A DNA stretch of 32,464 nt from Burkholderiales bacterium (GTDB lineage Bacteria > Pseudomonadota > Gammaproteobacteria > Burkholderiales > Burkholderiaceae_C): the NCBI GenBank assembly GCA_947448955.1, contig CANFPU010000025.1, forward strand, positions 1-32,464. The letters are read 5' to 3'. The translations under genes and the position numbers were made by a program. Under the pieces are notes generated by a model. That model was not told the DNA's origin. It was given only the letters and a program-made list of their open reading frames with translations, and searched no databases. Below are positions 7,548 to 16,015 of the stretch, piece after piece. The first letter of the stretch is position 1. Every line of letters begins with the position of its first letter.

Positions 7548-9395
7548 TCATTCGCCTTGCCCGACTTCAAACGAGAACTCGATCGCAGCCGCATCGACTT
7601 GCACCTCGATCGCCGACCCCAGCTTCAATGCCAGGTTCTGCGACAGCCACAGGCCCAGCCCCACCCCCGGCTGCTTTTTGGCACCTTCGGTGCGGTAATA
7701 CCGCGAGAACAATTCGTCCACATCTGGCCGCCCCGCATCGCCCAGCTCGTTACGCACCTTGAACAAAACCGCGCCTGACTCACCCGTTTGACGCACAGCG
7801 TGCAGCTCGATCCTCGAGTCTTCGCGCGAGTACTTGACAGCGTTCGTCAGCAGATTGGTCAGGATGATTCTGAGAAATTGAAAGTCCGAAATCAGAAAAT
7901 CGCTGCCGTCGTCATGCACCTCGATTCGATCGGCATCGACCGAGCTCAACACGTCCTTGAACAGGTATTTGATGCTGAGTCGAGCGGCTTTCGGGATCAT
8001 GTTGCGATCGGCGTCGTCTTCGATTTCAACGCAGCGCTCGAGCACATAGTTCATGTCGTCGACTGATTTCTGAATGTGCAGCAAGCGCTTCGCGTCCGAG
8101 GGCTCTCCCGAGAGGCTGGGCATCAAGGACTCGGCGGCGATCTGGATGATCGACAACGGCGTTTTCAATTCGTGCGTCAACATCGCGAGAAAATAGGACT
8201 GGATCTTTCGCCGCTGTGCCTCGACATCGGCCAGTACCAGCGCGTCGTTCTTGAGCTTGAGCGTCGCGGCCATCTCGGTCTTGCGTTCATGCTCTGACAC
8301 CATGAACAACCAACCCATGAAGATCGGGATCAACAGCGCCCGCAGTGCGAAGAAATCAATCTCGCGCAGCAAAGTCAGATGCACGGCCAAACTGCCCACG
8401 AACACCTGCAACAGAATCGCTGCACAGACGCTGGCAAATGCCACCATCAGCAGCAGGCTCATCAAATTCCTGAGCCGGTTCAAGAAGTAGCCCGCCAGGA
8501 ACATTTGAGCCAGAAAGGTGTAACACGTTCCGGTGAGCACGCCGAACACCAGCAAGCGCCTGGAACCGTTCACCAGGTAGGTCACCAGCAACACCGCAAA
8601 GAAGACCGCAAAGAACTTGCCGACATTGACAAACACCGCGCCAGCCTTGAACCGAATCGCGCAGACCAACATGACCAAGCTGGAGGTGCAGACCGCAAAC
8701 ACATTCCAGACACGCGGCAATTGTTTGTTGAACTCGGCGCTCGCCGACAGGCGCAATGAAAATATGTCGTTGTGAAGATAAAACTGGCACAGGATGATCA
8801 ACAAATGCAGGCCGAACACCAGAAATACCGGCTCTTTGTTCTGCACCCAGATCCAGATCGAAAACATAAAAGCGGTCAATATAAAGACCGTCAACCCACC
8901 TTCCAAGCGCGCCTGGGTCCGGTCGAAATAGCTCGAATAGGTCTCACTGAAGACCTGCGGCATGATCATCATCAAGCCAGCCGATCTGACCTGCAAATAT
9001 AGGCTGTGTCGCCCGGCCGGCAAGCTCAAGATGGTTTTGGCCTGCGCAGATCGTTCAGCCAGGCTGATGGGCCCGACCAGTCGCGCACCCAGGTCGGAGT
9101 AGACATACAACTGGACGTTGTCGATGGTGGTCGGGGTCAGCCGCAGTTCAGCCGCATCCAGCGCCTTCGCGAGGTCTAAGGTGAGCTTGATCCAAATGAC
9201 CGAGTTGGTGAAACCTTTGTTCAACAACAAGCCCATCGGCTCAAATTCGGCCGTCCGGACCTGCTCGAAACTCAGCGCGCCGCCTTCGTCTTCAAGATAA
9301 GCACGCTGACGCACCAAATCCTGCGCCAGCACCGGAGCGGCCTGAGCCACCAGAAAGATAAACCACACCAAACACTTGAAGAGCTGTGATCTCAT
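7548..9395 (-). CDS. 7TMR-DISM sensor histidine kinase
   Basis: A 615-residue membrane kinase. Residues 1-25 are a signal peptide ending at VLAQ. Residues about 26-155 are a 7TMR-DISM extracellular domain (beta-rich, with WIKLTLDL and LYLQV strands). Six to seven transmembrane helices span about 165-365 (7TMR-DISM_7TM). A coiled linker leads to the dimerisation domain with phospho-acceptor H408 in MLTHELKTPLS, and then a GHKL ATPase domain with N-box LTNLLTNAVKYS and G-box GVGLGLWLSQ. The frame is open much further upstream, to 10049, but that part is antisense to the DUF1028 gene and has no family features; the ATG at 9395 gives a proper signal peptide. DISM sensors usually bind carbohydrate-like or other small ligands outside the cytoplasm. 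It should phosphorylate the regulator encoded downstream. Confidence 0.93.
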   Translation of the reverse strand: MRSQLFKCLVWFIFLVAQAAPVLAQDLVRQRAYLEDEGGALSFEQVRTAEFEPMGLLLNKGFTNSVIWIKLTLDLAKALDAAELRLTPTTIDNVQLYVYSDLGARLVGPISLAERSAQAKTILSLPAGRHSLYLQVRSAGLMMIMPQVFSETYSSYFDRTQARLEGGLTVFILTAFMFSIWIWVQNKEPVFLVFGLHLLIILCQFYLHNDIFSLRLSASAEFNKQLPRVWNVFAVCTSSLVMLVCAIRFKAGAVFVNVGKFFAVFFAVLLVTYLVNGSRRLLVFGVLTGTCYTFLAQMFLAGYFLNRLRNLMSLLLMVAFASVCAAILLQVFVGSLAVHLTLLREIDFFALRALLIPIFMGWLFMVSEHERKTEMAATLKLKNDALVLADVEAQRRKIQSYFLAMLTHELKTPLSIIQIAAESLMPSLSGEPSDAKRLLHIQKSVDDMNYVLERCVEIEDDADRNMIPKAARLSIKYLFKDVLSSVDADRIEVHDDGSDFLISDFQFLRIILTNLLTNAVKYSREDSRIELHAVRQTGESGAVLFKVRNELGDAGRPDVDELFSRYYRTEGAKKQPGVGLGLWLSQNLALKLGSAIEVQVDAAAIEFSFEVGQGE

Positions 9396-9669
9396 CGAAA
9401 GATTGTAGGATGCGGCAACTACGAAAACCTCTGTAAATCCACCCGTATCGACGTCGAAAACACGTTCGACATAGACGGCTGCATCGGCTCGGTCGGGCTG
9501 ACCATCCACTCGACCCTGCGGGGACCGGCGACCAGCCCTCAGCGATCGTCGGCATGACACTTGCTTCTGACATGGCGCAACCTGCCACGCCACCGCCACC
9601 CATGACCACCGCCCACCCCAGTCTCCCGCCCAGGCATGGACTGCCGATGCACCAGATTCACCTCCCGCG
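9396..9669. other. Divergent intergenic region between kinase and peptide operon
   Basis: 274 bp that must carry the promoters of the minus-strand kinase gene and the plus-strand DUF1028 operon. A TACAAT hexamer on the minus strand (9402-9407) lies 6 bp before the kinase ATG but has no acceptable -35 at normal spacing. On the plus side I see no convincing promoter and no strong ribosome site before 9670. Confidence 0.5.
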
Positions 9670-10401
9670 ATGACCTGGTCTATCCTGGCTCGCGATGCCC
9701 AAGGCCATTTCGGCATGGCAATCGCCAGCCGTTTCTTCGCCGTTGGCGCGCTCTGTCTGCACAGCGCGCGCGGTGTGGGCATGCTGGCCACCCAAGCGCT
9801 GCTCAATCCGCTGTACGGACCCGCCGGTCTGGCCCTGCTGGGCACAGGCCACTCGGCGGCAGAGGTATTGAGGCAGCTGATCGCCAACGACGCGGGGCAC
9901 GAGCACCGGCAGGTGCACCTGTTGCCGGCCAGCGGCCCGGGTGCAGCCCATACCGGCGCGGCCTGCATTGATGGGTGCGGCCACCAGCTTTTCGACGATT
10001 TCAGCGTCGCCGGCAACATGCTCGCCGGTCCGCAGGTACTCGCGGCCACGGCCGAGGCCTATCGGTCGGCCGCAGGCCTGCCACTGGCCGAGCGATTGCT
10101 GGCAGCGATGGCCGCAGGCGAAGCGGCCGGCGGCGACAAGCGCGGCAAGCAGGCCGCCGCGCTGCGAATCCACGCCGACGAGGACTATCTGCAACTCGAC
10201 CTGCGGGTCGACGACCATGCCGATCCCATCACCGAACTGCAGCGGCTTTACCAGGTCAGCCTGCAGCGCAGTCAAGCCTTCATCGCCTGCCTGGCCGGCC
10301 GCTACGACTCGGTGGGCCTGACCGACCGGGACCAGATCGAGACCCGCATCGCGCGCTTCCAAGCCGATCGGCTCGGACCCACCGGCGAATCGCCACGATG
10401 A
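9670..10401 (+). CDS. DUF1028 family protein (Ntn-hydrolase-like)
   Basis: A 243-residue protein opening with the DUF1028 hallmark MTWSILARDAQGHFGMAIAS and then FFAVGALCLHSARGVGMLATQ. It is cytoplasmic, with no signal sequence. DUF1028 members have an Ntn-hydrolase-like fold and often sit beside peptide ABC transporters and gamma-glutamyltransferases, where a peptide- or amide-processing role has been proposed but not proven. That is exactly the context here: its TGA overlaps the ATG of the first ABC ATPase (ATGA), so it is the first gene of the operon. Start ATG 9670 places the conserved opening at the N-terminus; other upstream ATGs are out of frame. The biochemical activity remains unknown. 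Confidence 0.9.
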   Translation: MTWSILARDAQGHFGMAIASRFFAVGALCLHSARGVGMLATQALLNPLYGPAGLALLGTGHSAAEVLRQLIANDAGHEHRQVHLLPASGPGAAHTGAACIDGCGHQLFDDFSVAGNMLAGPQVLAATAEAYRSAAGLPLAERLLAAMAAGEAAGGDKRGKQAAALRIHADEDYLQLDLRVDDHADPITELQRLYQVSLQRSQAFIACLAGRYDSVGLTDRDQIETRIARFQADRLGPTGESPR

Positions 10402-11420
10402 CCGCCTTGCTCGAGGTGCGCGACCTGCGCACCCATTTCCGCACCGACGACGGAGAGTTCCCCGCGGTCGACGGCGTGAGCTTCTCGGTCGAGGCTGGCC
10501 GCACGCTGGCCATCGTCGGCGAATCGGGTTGCGGCAAGTCCGTGACCTCGCTGTCCATCATGGGCCTGGTGCCAAATCCGCCGGGGCGCATCGTCAGTGG
10601 ATCGATCCGCTTCGAGGGCATCGAACTGGTTGGCGCGCCCGAGTCAGCACTGCAGGACTTGCGCGGCAATGCCCTGGCGATGATCTTCCAGGAGCCGATG
10701 TCCTCGTTGAACCCGGTGTTCACGATCGGCGAACAGATCGTCGAAGGCCTGCTGCGACACCGCAAGATCAGCCGAACCCAAGCGACCGAGCGGGCGATCG
10801 AGATGCTGCGCAAGGTGCGCATGCCGGCGCCCGAACAGCGCTTTGGCGAGCACCCGCACAAGCTGTCGGGCGGCATGCGCCAGCGCGCGATGATCGCGAT
10901 GGCGCTGGCCTGCGAGCCCCGACTGCTGATCGCCGACGAGCCGACCACTGCGCTCGACGTCACGATCCAGGCGCAGATCCTGACGCTGATGCGCAGCCTT
11001 CAGCAAGAGACCGGCACCGCGATCATCCTGATCACCCACGACCTGGGTGTGGTGGCTGAGGTGGCCGACGAGGTGCTGGTGATGTATGCCGGCCGGGTGG
11101 TCGAACGCGCGACCGTGCAGGCTTTGTTCGACAGGCCCCAGCATCCCTATACCGTCGGCTTGCTCGGCGCCATTCCCCGGCTTGACGACCCACGCCCGCG
11201 GCTGGCGTCGATCGAGGGCCAGGTGCCCAGCCCGCTGAGTCGTCCTCCGGGCTGCAGCTTTGCCGAGCGTTGCCCTTTCGCCGATGCGCAGTGCCGCGCG
11301 GACGCGCCCACACTGCGGTCTGTCGGTGAGCAGCACTTGTCGGCCTGCTGGAAGGCGCCGCTCGACCCGGCGGTGCTGATGCCGGGCGCCGCCGCCTGGC
11401 CAGAGGGTGTTGCGGCATGA
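10398..11420 (+). CDS. Oligopeptide ABC transporter ATPase, DppD/OppD type
   Basis: A 340-residue ATPase with Walker A GESGCGKS (41-48), Q-loop in [10 protein letters not shown], signature LSGGMRQR, Walker [13 protein letters not shown] and the switch His in LITHDLGV. The C-terminal region has the oligopeptide-transporter extension with a cysteine pattern ([19 protein letters not shown]). It energises import of peptides through the two permeases encoded downstream. The ATG at 10398 overlaps the DUF1028 stop, and its own stop overlaps the next ATPase start (ATGA), so all three are translationally coupled. A longer open frame begins at 9975 but is out-of-frame shadow of the DUF1028 gene. Confidence 0.95.
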   Translation: MTALLEVRDLRTHFRTDDGEFPAVDGVSFSVEAGRTLAIVGESGCGKSVTSLSIMGLVPNPPGRIVSGSIRFEGIELVGAPESALQDLRGNALAMIFQEPMSSLNPVFTIGEQIVEGLLRHRKISRTQATERAIEMLRKVRMPAPEQRFGEHPHKLSGGMRQRAMIAMALACEPRLLIADEPTTALDVTIQAQILTLMRSLQQETGTAIILITHDLGVVAEVADEVLVMYAGRVVERATVQALFDRPQHPYTVGLLGAIPRLDDPRPRLASIEGQVPSPLSRPPGCSFAERCPFADAQCRADAPTLRSVGEQHLSACWKAPLDPAVLMPGAAAWPEGVAA

Positions 11421-12583
11421 ACCACCCCGAGGCACTTTTGCAGGTCGAAGGCGTGGTCAAGCATTTCCCGATTCACCAGGGTCTGCTGGGGCTGTTGGGC
11501 AGACCACAAGGCGCAGTGCGTGCGGTCGACGGCGTCACCTTCACACTGTCTGCCGGCGAAACGCTGGGCGTGGTCGGCGAATCGGGCTGCGGCAAGTCCA
11601 CGCTGGGTCGGTTGGTGCTGCGGCTGATTTCGCCCAGCGCCGGCAGCGTTCGCTTTGACGGACAGGACCTGGGCACGCTCGACGCTGGTGCGCTGCGCGC
11701 CATGCGGCGCGACCTGCAGATCATCTTCCAAGACCCGTACTCGTCGCTGAACCCGCGCATGACGGTGGGCCAGACCCTCGCCGAGCCGCTGATGCTGCAC
11801 CACCTGCACACCGGGCGCCAGCCCGAACGGGTGGCCGAACTGCTGCGTACCGTCGGGCTGGCGCCCGAGCATGCCCAGCGCTACCCGCACGAGTTCTCGG
11901 GCGGCCAGCGCCAACGTATCGGCATCGCCCGTGCGCTGGCCGGCGAGCCGCGGCTGATCGTCTGCGACGAGGCGGTGTCGGCACTGGACGTCTCGGTGCA
12001 GGCCCAGGTTGTGAATCTGCTGCAGGACTTGCAGCGCCAGTTCGGCATCGCCTACCTGTTCATCGCCCATGACCTGGCGGTGGTCAAGCACATCGCGTCT
12101 CGGATCGCGGTGATGTACCTGGGCCGGATCGTCGAGATTGGCAGCAAGGACGCGCTGTTCGCCCGCCCGCGACATCCTTACACCCAGGCTTTGCTGTCGG
12201 CGATTCCGCTGCCCGAGCCAGGACAGCAAAGACAGCGGGTGCTGCTGGCCGGTGACGTGCCCAGCCCCGTCAATCCGCCGCCGGGATGCCACTTTCACAC
12301 CCGCTGCCCACACGCCAGGGCGCTGTGCGCGCAGCGCGCGCCGGTGCTTGAGGACACCGGCGACCGTACTGGCGACCCTGCTGGCGACCCTGCTGGCGAC
12401 CGTACTGACCGACAGACCGGCAACCCGACGGCAGGTCTGCCGGCGCAAGCCGTCGCCTGCCATTTCTGGCGCGAGCTGCCAGCGACAGCGCTGCTGCCAT
12501 CGGCCGCGGCGTCAAGCCCGTCCCGACAGCGGCTGGCGCGCCTGCAGTCAGCTTTCGTCAGCCCTTCGGCGGCGCTGCGCTGA
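11417..12583 (+). CDS. Oligopeptide ABC transporter ATPase, DppF/OppF type
   Basis: A 388-residue second ATPase of the peptide transporter: Walker A GESGCGKS (54-61), Q-loop [10 protein letters not shown], signature [10 protein letters not shown], Walker [13 protein letters not shown], then HDLAVVKH. The C-terminal extension is interrupted after CPHARALC by a low-complexity insert of about 30 residues rich in Gly, Asp and Thr before the final VACHFW. This insert is encoded by a 12-bp tandem repeat (12362-12409) and looks recent and species-specific. About 35 residues follow HFW, making the protein longer than usual for DppF. The ATG overlaps the preceding stop by 4 bp. It forms a heterodimer with the preceding ATPase. 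Confidence 0.95.
   Translation: MNHPEALLQVEGVVKHFPIHQGLLGLLGRPQGAVRAVDGVTFTLSAGETLGVVGESGCGKSTLGRLVLRLISPSAGSVRFDGQDLGTLDAGALRAMRRDLQIIFQDPYSSLNPRMTVGQTLAEPLMLHHLHTGRQPERVAELLRTVGLAPEHAQRYPHEFSGGQRQRIGIARALAGEPRLIVCDEAVSALDVSVQAQVVNLLQDLQRQFGIAYLFIAHDLAVVKHIASRIAVMYLGRIVEIGSKDALFARPRHPYTQALLSAIPLPEPGQQRQRVLLAGDVPSPVNPPPGCHFHTRCPHARALCAQRAPVLEDTGDRTGDPAGDPAGDRTDRQTGNPTAGLPAQAVACHFWRELPATALLPSAAASSPSRQRLARLQSAFVSPSAALR
12362..12409 (+). repeat. 12-bp tandem repeat inside the DppF-type gene
   Basis: Four contiguous 12-bp units: GACCGTACTGGC, two copies of GACCCTGCTGGC, and GACCGTACTGAC. They encode Gly-Asp-rich tetrapeptides ([12 protein letters not shown] types). As the unit is a multiple of three, copy-number change alters protein length without a frameshift. 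Confidence 0.92.
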
Positions 12584-12623
12584 TGCGTTGCCGCCCTCAC
12601 TTGCTCACCACGGAGTCGATCCC

Positions 12624-14147
12624 ATGACATCCCCATCCCGAAAACTCTGGCCCCTCCTGCCCAGCTTGCTGCTGGCGCTGGCCCCACTCGTCGCCCCGGC
12701 GCAGACCCTGCGCGTCGGCCTGGCCGAAGACCCCGACGTGCTAGACCCGACCTTGGCCCGCAGCTTCGTCGGCCGGGTGGTGTTTGCTGCGCTCTGCGAC
12801 AAGCTGTTCGACATCGACGAGAAGCTGGCGATCCAGCCGCAACTCGCCACCGCCTACGAATGGTCGTCCGACAGCAAGGCCCTGACGCTCAAGCTGCGGC
12901 CCGGCGTCACATTCCACGATGGCGAGAAGTTCGACGCCGCAGCAGTCAAGTTCAACCTCGAGCGCCACAAGACCCTGCCAGGCTCGAACCGCCGGGGCGA
13001 GCTGGCGCCGGTGAACAGCGTCGACGTGGTCGACGCCGCGACGGTGAAACTCAACCTGTCAGCGCCCTTCTCGCCGCTGCTGGCCCAGCTGGCCGACCGC
13101 GCCGGCATGATGGTCTCGCCAAAAGCTGCGCTGGCCGCAGGCGACAAGTTCGGCGCCAAGCCGATCTGCTCGGGGCCGTTCAAGTTCGTCGAGCGCGTGG
13201 CGCAGGACCGGATGGTGTTCGATCGCTTCCCGGCCTACTGGAACAAGGATGCGGTGCATTTCGACAAAGTGGTCTACACGCCGATCCTCGACGCCACGGT
13301 GCGGCTGGCCAACCTGAAGTCCGGCCAGCTCGACTTCGCCGAGCGGGTGGCCTCCAGCGACATGGAGAAGCTGCAGACCGACAAGAAGCTCAAGACTTCG
13401 CGCATCACCGAGATCGGCTACCAGGGCATCACGATCAACGTTGGCAAGAGCGAGCTGGCGCAGAAGAACCCGCTGGGCCGTGACGCCAGGGTGCGCGAGG
13501 CCTTCGAGCTGTCCCTCGACCGCCAGGGCCTGGCCCAGGTGGTGATGGACAACGAGGCCCAGTTGGGCAACCAGTGGGTCGCGCCGGGCAACACCTTCTA
13601 CGCCAAGAACATGCCCATGCCCAAGCGCGACATCGCACGCGCCAAGGCGCTGCTCAAAGAAGCCGGCGTGCCCAACCCCAGCTTCACGCTGGTCACACCC
13701 ACCACCTCAGACGCGCAACGCCTGGCGCTGGTGGTGCAAGCCATGACACGCGAGGCCGGCTTCGACGTCAAGATCCAGGCCGCCGAGTTCGCAACTTCGT
13801 TGAACATGGCCGACAAGGGCGAGTTCGAAGCCTATGTGCTGGCCTGGAGCGGCCGCGCCGACCCCGATGGCAACCTGTTCAGCTTCCACGGCTGCAAGCA
13901 GCCGCTGAACTACGCCGGCTACTGCGACGCCGAGACCGACAAGCTGCTGGCCCAGTCGCGCGCGCTGCGTGATCCGGCCGAGCGCAAGAAGGTGTTTGAG
14001 CAGATCGCCGCCAGGGTGCTGAAAGAGCGCCCGATCATTTACCTGTACCACCGCAACTGGCTCTGGGCCTACTCGTCCAAGCTGTCCGGCGTGCGCAACG
14101 TGCCCGACGGCCTGCTGCGGGTCACGGGCCTGAAATTGGCGCCCTGA
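12624..14147 (+). CDS. Family 5 periplasmic peptide-binding protein (DppA/GsiB-like)
   Basis: A 507-residue solute-binding protein with a signal peptide (residues 1-26, cleavage near APAQT). Typical family-5 sequence follows: EDPDVLDPTLARSF near the N-terminus, GVTFHDGEKFDAAAVKFNLE around 95-115, and GVRNVPDGLLRV near the end. It delivers dipeptides, oligopeptides or glutathione-like peptides to the permeases encoded next. An ATG at 12624 with CGGAG eight bases upstream sets the start; the longer open frame from 12138 is a shadow of the ATPase gene. Operon order (ATPases, binding protein, permeases, then a gamma-glutamyltransferase homologue) suggests gamma-glutamyl peptides or modified peptides as substrates, which is inference from context. 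Confidence 0.94.
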   Translation: MTSPSRKLWPLLPSLLLALAPLVAPAQTLRVGLAEDPDVLDPTLARSFVGRVVFAALCDKLFDIDEKLAIQPQLATAYEWSSDSKALTLKLRPGVTFHDGEKFDAAAVKFNLERHKTLPGSNRRGELAPVNSVDVVDAATVKLNLSAPFSPLLAQLADRAGMMVSPKAALAAGDKFGAKPICSGPFKFVERVAQDRMVFDRFPAYWNKDAVHFDKVVYTPILDATVRLANLKSGQLDFAERVASSDMEKLQTDKKLKTSRITEIGYQGITINVGKSELAQKNPLGRDARVREAFELSLDRQGLAQVVMDNEAQLGNQWVAPGNTFYAKNMPMPKRDIARAKALLKEAGVPNPSFTLVTPTTSDAQRLALVVQAMTREAGFDVKIQAAEFATSLNMADKGEFEAYVLAWSGRADPDGNLFSFHGCKQPLNYAGYCDAETDKLLAQSRALRDPAERKKVFEQIAARVLKERPIIYLYHRNWLWAYSSKLSGVRNVPDGLLRVTGLKLAP

Positions 14148-14166
14148 GCCAACAGCGATCTGATCG

Positions 14167-15108
14167 ATGCTCGACCACCTCGTCAAACGCCTGCTGAGCA
14201 TCGTGCCCACGCTGGTCTTCGTGTCGATGCTGATCTTCGGCCTGCAGCAACTGCTGCCGGGTGACCCGGCCAAGATCCTCGCCGGCGAGGACCAGGACCC
14301 GACCGTGGTGGCCTACCTGCGCGCCAAGCTGCACTTGGACGAGCCGCTGCCGATGCGCTATGCGCATTGGGTGGGCGGCGTGCTGCACGGCGACCTCGGC
14401 GAGTCGGTGCGCACCCAGCAGCCGGTGCTGGAGCTGATCTCGCAAAAGCTGCCCGTCACGGTCGAACTGGCGCTGCTGGCCTTCGCCATCGCGCTGGCCA
14501 TCGGCATCCCGGCCGGCATCGTCTCGGCCGTGGGCCGAGGCACGGCCTGGGACTATGGCGCCAACCTTTTCGCGCTCTGGGGCTTGTCGACGCCGAACTT
14601 CTGGCTCGGCATCCTGATGATCCTGCTGTTTTCGGTGAATCTGGGCTGGCTGCCGGCCTCGGGCTATGTCAGCCCCTTCGAGGACCTGGGCGCCAACCTG
14701 CGCGCGATGATCATGCCGGCCTTCGTGCTGGGCAATGCGATCGCTGCAGTGTTGATGCGCCACACCCGCAGTGCGATGCTGCAGGTGCTGGCCAGCGACT
14801 ATGTGCGCACCGCCCGCGCCAAGGGCCTGAGCAAGCGCACCGTCGTGCTGAAACATGCGCTGCGCAATGCGCTCACCCCCATCATCACCTTGGGCGCGCT
14901 GGAGCTGGGCACGCTGCTGTCGGGCGCAGTGCTGACCGAGCAGGTGTTCAGCATCCCGGGCTTCGGCAAGCTGATCGTCGATTCGGTCTTCAACCGCGAC
15001 TACTCAGTGGTGCAGGGCGTCGTGCTGGTCACCGCCAGCGCCTACATCACGCTCAATCTGCTGGCCGATCTGGCTTACTTCGCGGTCAACCCCAGGCTCA
15101 GGTCATGA
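14167..15108 (+). CDS. Peptide ABC transporter permease, DppB/GsiC type
   Basis: A 313-residue inner-membrane permease of the BPD_transp_1 family. It has the DppB N-terminus (first helix about 9-30, then the extracytoplasmic part with LPGDPAKIL), further helices at about 100-125, 135-160, 180-200, 235-260 and 280-305, and the cytoplasmic EAA-type loop around YVRTARAKGLSKRTVVLKHA that docks on the ATPases. It starts 19 bp after the binding-protein stop, and its stop overlaps the next permease start by 4 bp (ATGA). It forms the transmembrane pore together with the following gene product. Confidence 0.95.
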   Translation: MLDHLVKRLLSIVPTLVFVSMLIFGLQQLLPGDPAKILAGEDQDPTVVAYLRAKLHLDEPLPMRYAHWVGGVLHGDLGESVRTQQPVLELISQKLPVTVELALLAFAIALAIGIPAGIVSAVGRGTAWDYGANLFALWGLSTPNFWLGILMILLFSVNLGWLPASGYVSPFEDLGANLRAMIMPAFVLGNAIAAVLMRHTRSAMLQVLASDYVRTARAKGLSKRTVVLKHALRNALTPIITLGALELGTLLSGAVLTEQVFSIPGFGKLIVDSVFNRDYSVVQGVVLVTASAYITLNLLADLAYFAVNPRLRS

Positions 15109-15986
15109 GCGGCACCCTGACCGCCCAGCCAGCCCTCGCTGCCGCACAGGCCGGCCCGTGGCGCCGCGCCGCGCGCCGGCTTCGGCGCCGCCGCGGCGCC
15201 ATGATCGGCGGCGCGGTGGTGCTGCTGTTCATTGCGCTGGCGCTGTTCGCGCCCTGGATCGCGCCGCAAGACCCGATCGCCACCAACTGGGGCGCGATCC
15301 GCAAAGCGCCCAGCGCGGCGCATTGGTTCGGCACCGACGAGATCGGCCGCGACGTGCTGTCACGCGTGGTGTGGGGCACAAGAGCCTCGTTGCTGGCCGG
15401 CGTGGTGTCGGTGGCGATCTCGCTCGCGCTGGGCGTGCCGATCGGCCTGGCTGCGGGCTTTCTGGGCGGCTTTGTCGACGGCCTGATCTCACGCATCACC
15501 GACGCCTTCCTGGCCTGCCCGTTCCTGATCCTGGCCATCGCGCTGGCCGCTTTCCTCGGACCCAGTCTGACCAACGCCATGATCGCGATCGGCGTCTCAG
15601 CCACGCCGATCTTCGTCAGGCTGACCCGGGCGCAGGTCCTCAACATCAAGGTCGAGGACTTCGTCGAGGCCGCGCGCGCGGTGGGCAACCCGCCACTGCG
15701 CATCGCACTGCGCCATGTACTGCCCAACGTCACCGCGCCGCTGGTGGTGCAGGCCACGCTGGCGATCGCCTCGGCAGTGATCGCCGAGGCCAGCCTGTCC
15801 TTCCTCGGCCTGGGCCAGCAGCCGCCGGCGCCGAGTTGGGGCAGCATGCTCAACACCGCGAAGAACTTCATCGACAACGCCCCCTGGATGGCCATCTGGC
15901 CGGGGCTGGCGATCTTCGCGCTGGTGCTGTCCTTCAACCTGCTCGGTGACGGGCTGCGCGATGCGCTGGACCCGCGCCAGCGCTGA
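15105..15986 (+). CDS. Peptide ABC transporter permease, DppC/GsiD type
   Basis: A 293-residue permease with an Arg-rich cytoplasmic N-terminus (RRAARRLRRRRG), first helix about 32-52, the DppC-type sequence HWFGTDEIGRDVLSRVVWG, several more helices and the EAA loop FVEAARAVGNPPLRIALRHV, ending DPRQR. It pairs with the DppB-type permease. ATG at 15105 overlaps the previous stop (ATGA); a longer open frame from 14367 is shadow. The gamma-glutamyltransferase-like gene follows 29 bp later in the same operon. Confidence 0.95.
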   Translation: MSGTLTAQPALAAAQAGPWRRAARRLRRRRGAMIGGAVVLLFIALALFAPWIAPQDPIATNWGAIRKAPSAAHWFGTDEIGRDVLSRVVWGTRASLLAGVVSVAISLALGVPIGLAAGFLGGFVDGLISRITDAFLACPFLILAIALAAFLGPSLTNAMIAIGVSATPIFVRLTRAQVLNIKVEDFVEAARAVGNPPLRIALRHVLPNVTAPLVVQATLAIASAVIAEASLSFLGLGQQPPAPSWGSMLNTAKNFIDNAPWMAIWPGLAIFALVLSFNLLGDGLRDALDPRQR

Positions 15987-16015
15987 CAATCACGATTCAA
16001 CCGCGAGACACGACC

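Noticed and set aside
9402-9407. Minus-strand TACAAT 6 bp before the kinase ATG as a promoter for a leaderless mRNA
   Set aside because: The hexamer at 17-bp spacing (AGGTTT) does not resemble a -35, and the next good one (TTTACA) is 24 bp away, so the evidence is too thin.
9396-10049. Open frame extending the histidine kinase N-terminus by 218 codons
   Set aside because: Most of it is antisense to the DUF1028 gene and shows no domain features, while ATG 9395 begins a proper signal peptide.
11147-12463. Long minus-strand frame opposite the ABC ATPase genes
   Set aside because: Antisense to two ATPases with complete motifs; no recognisable domain.
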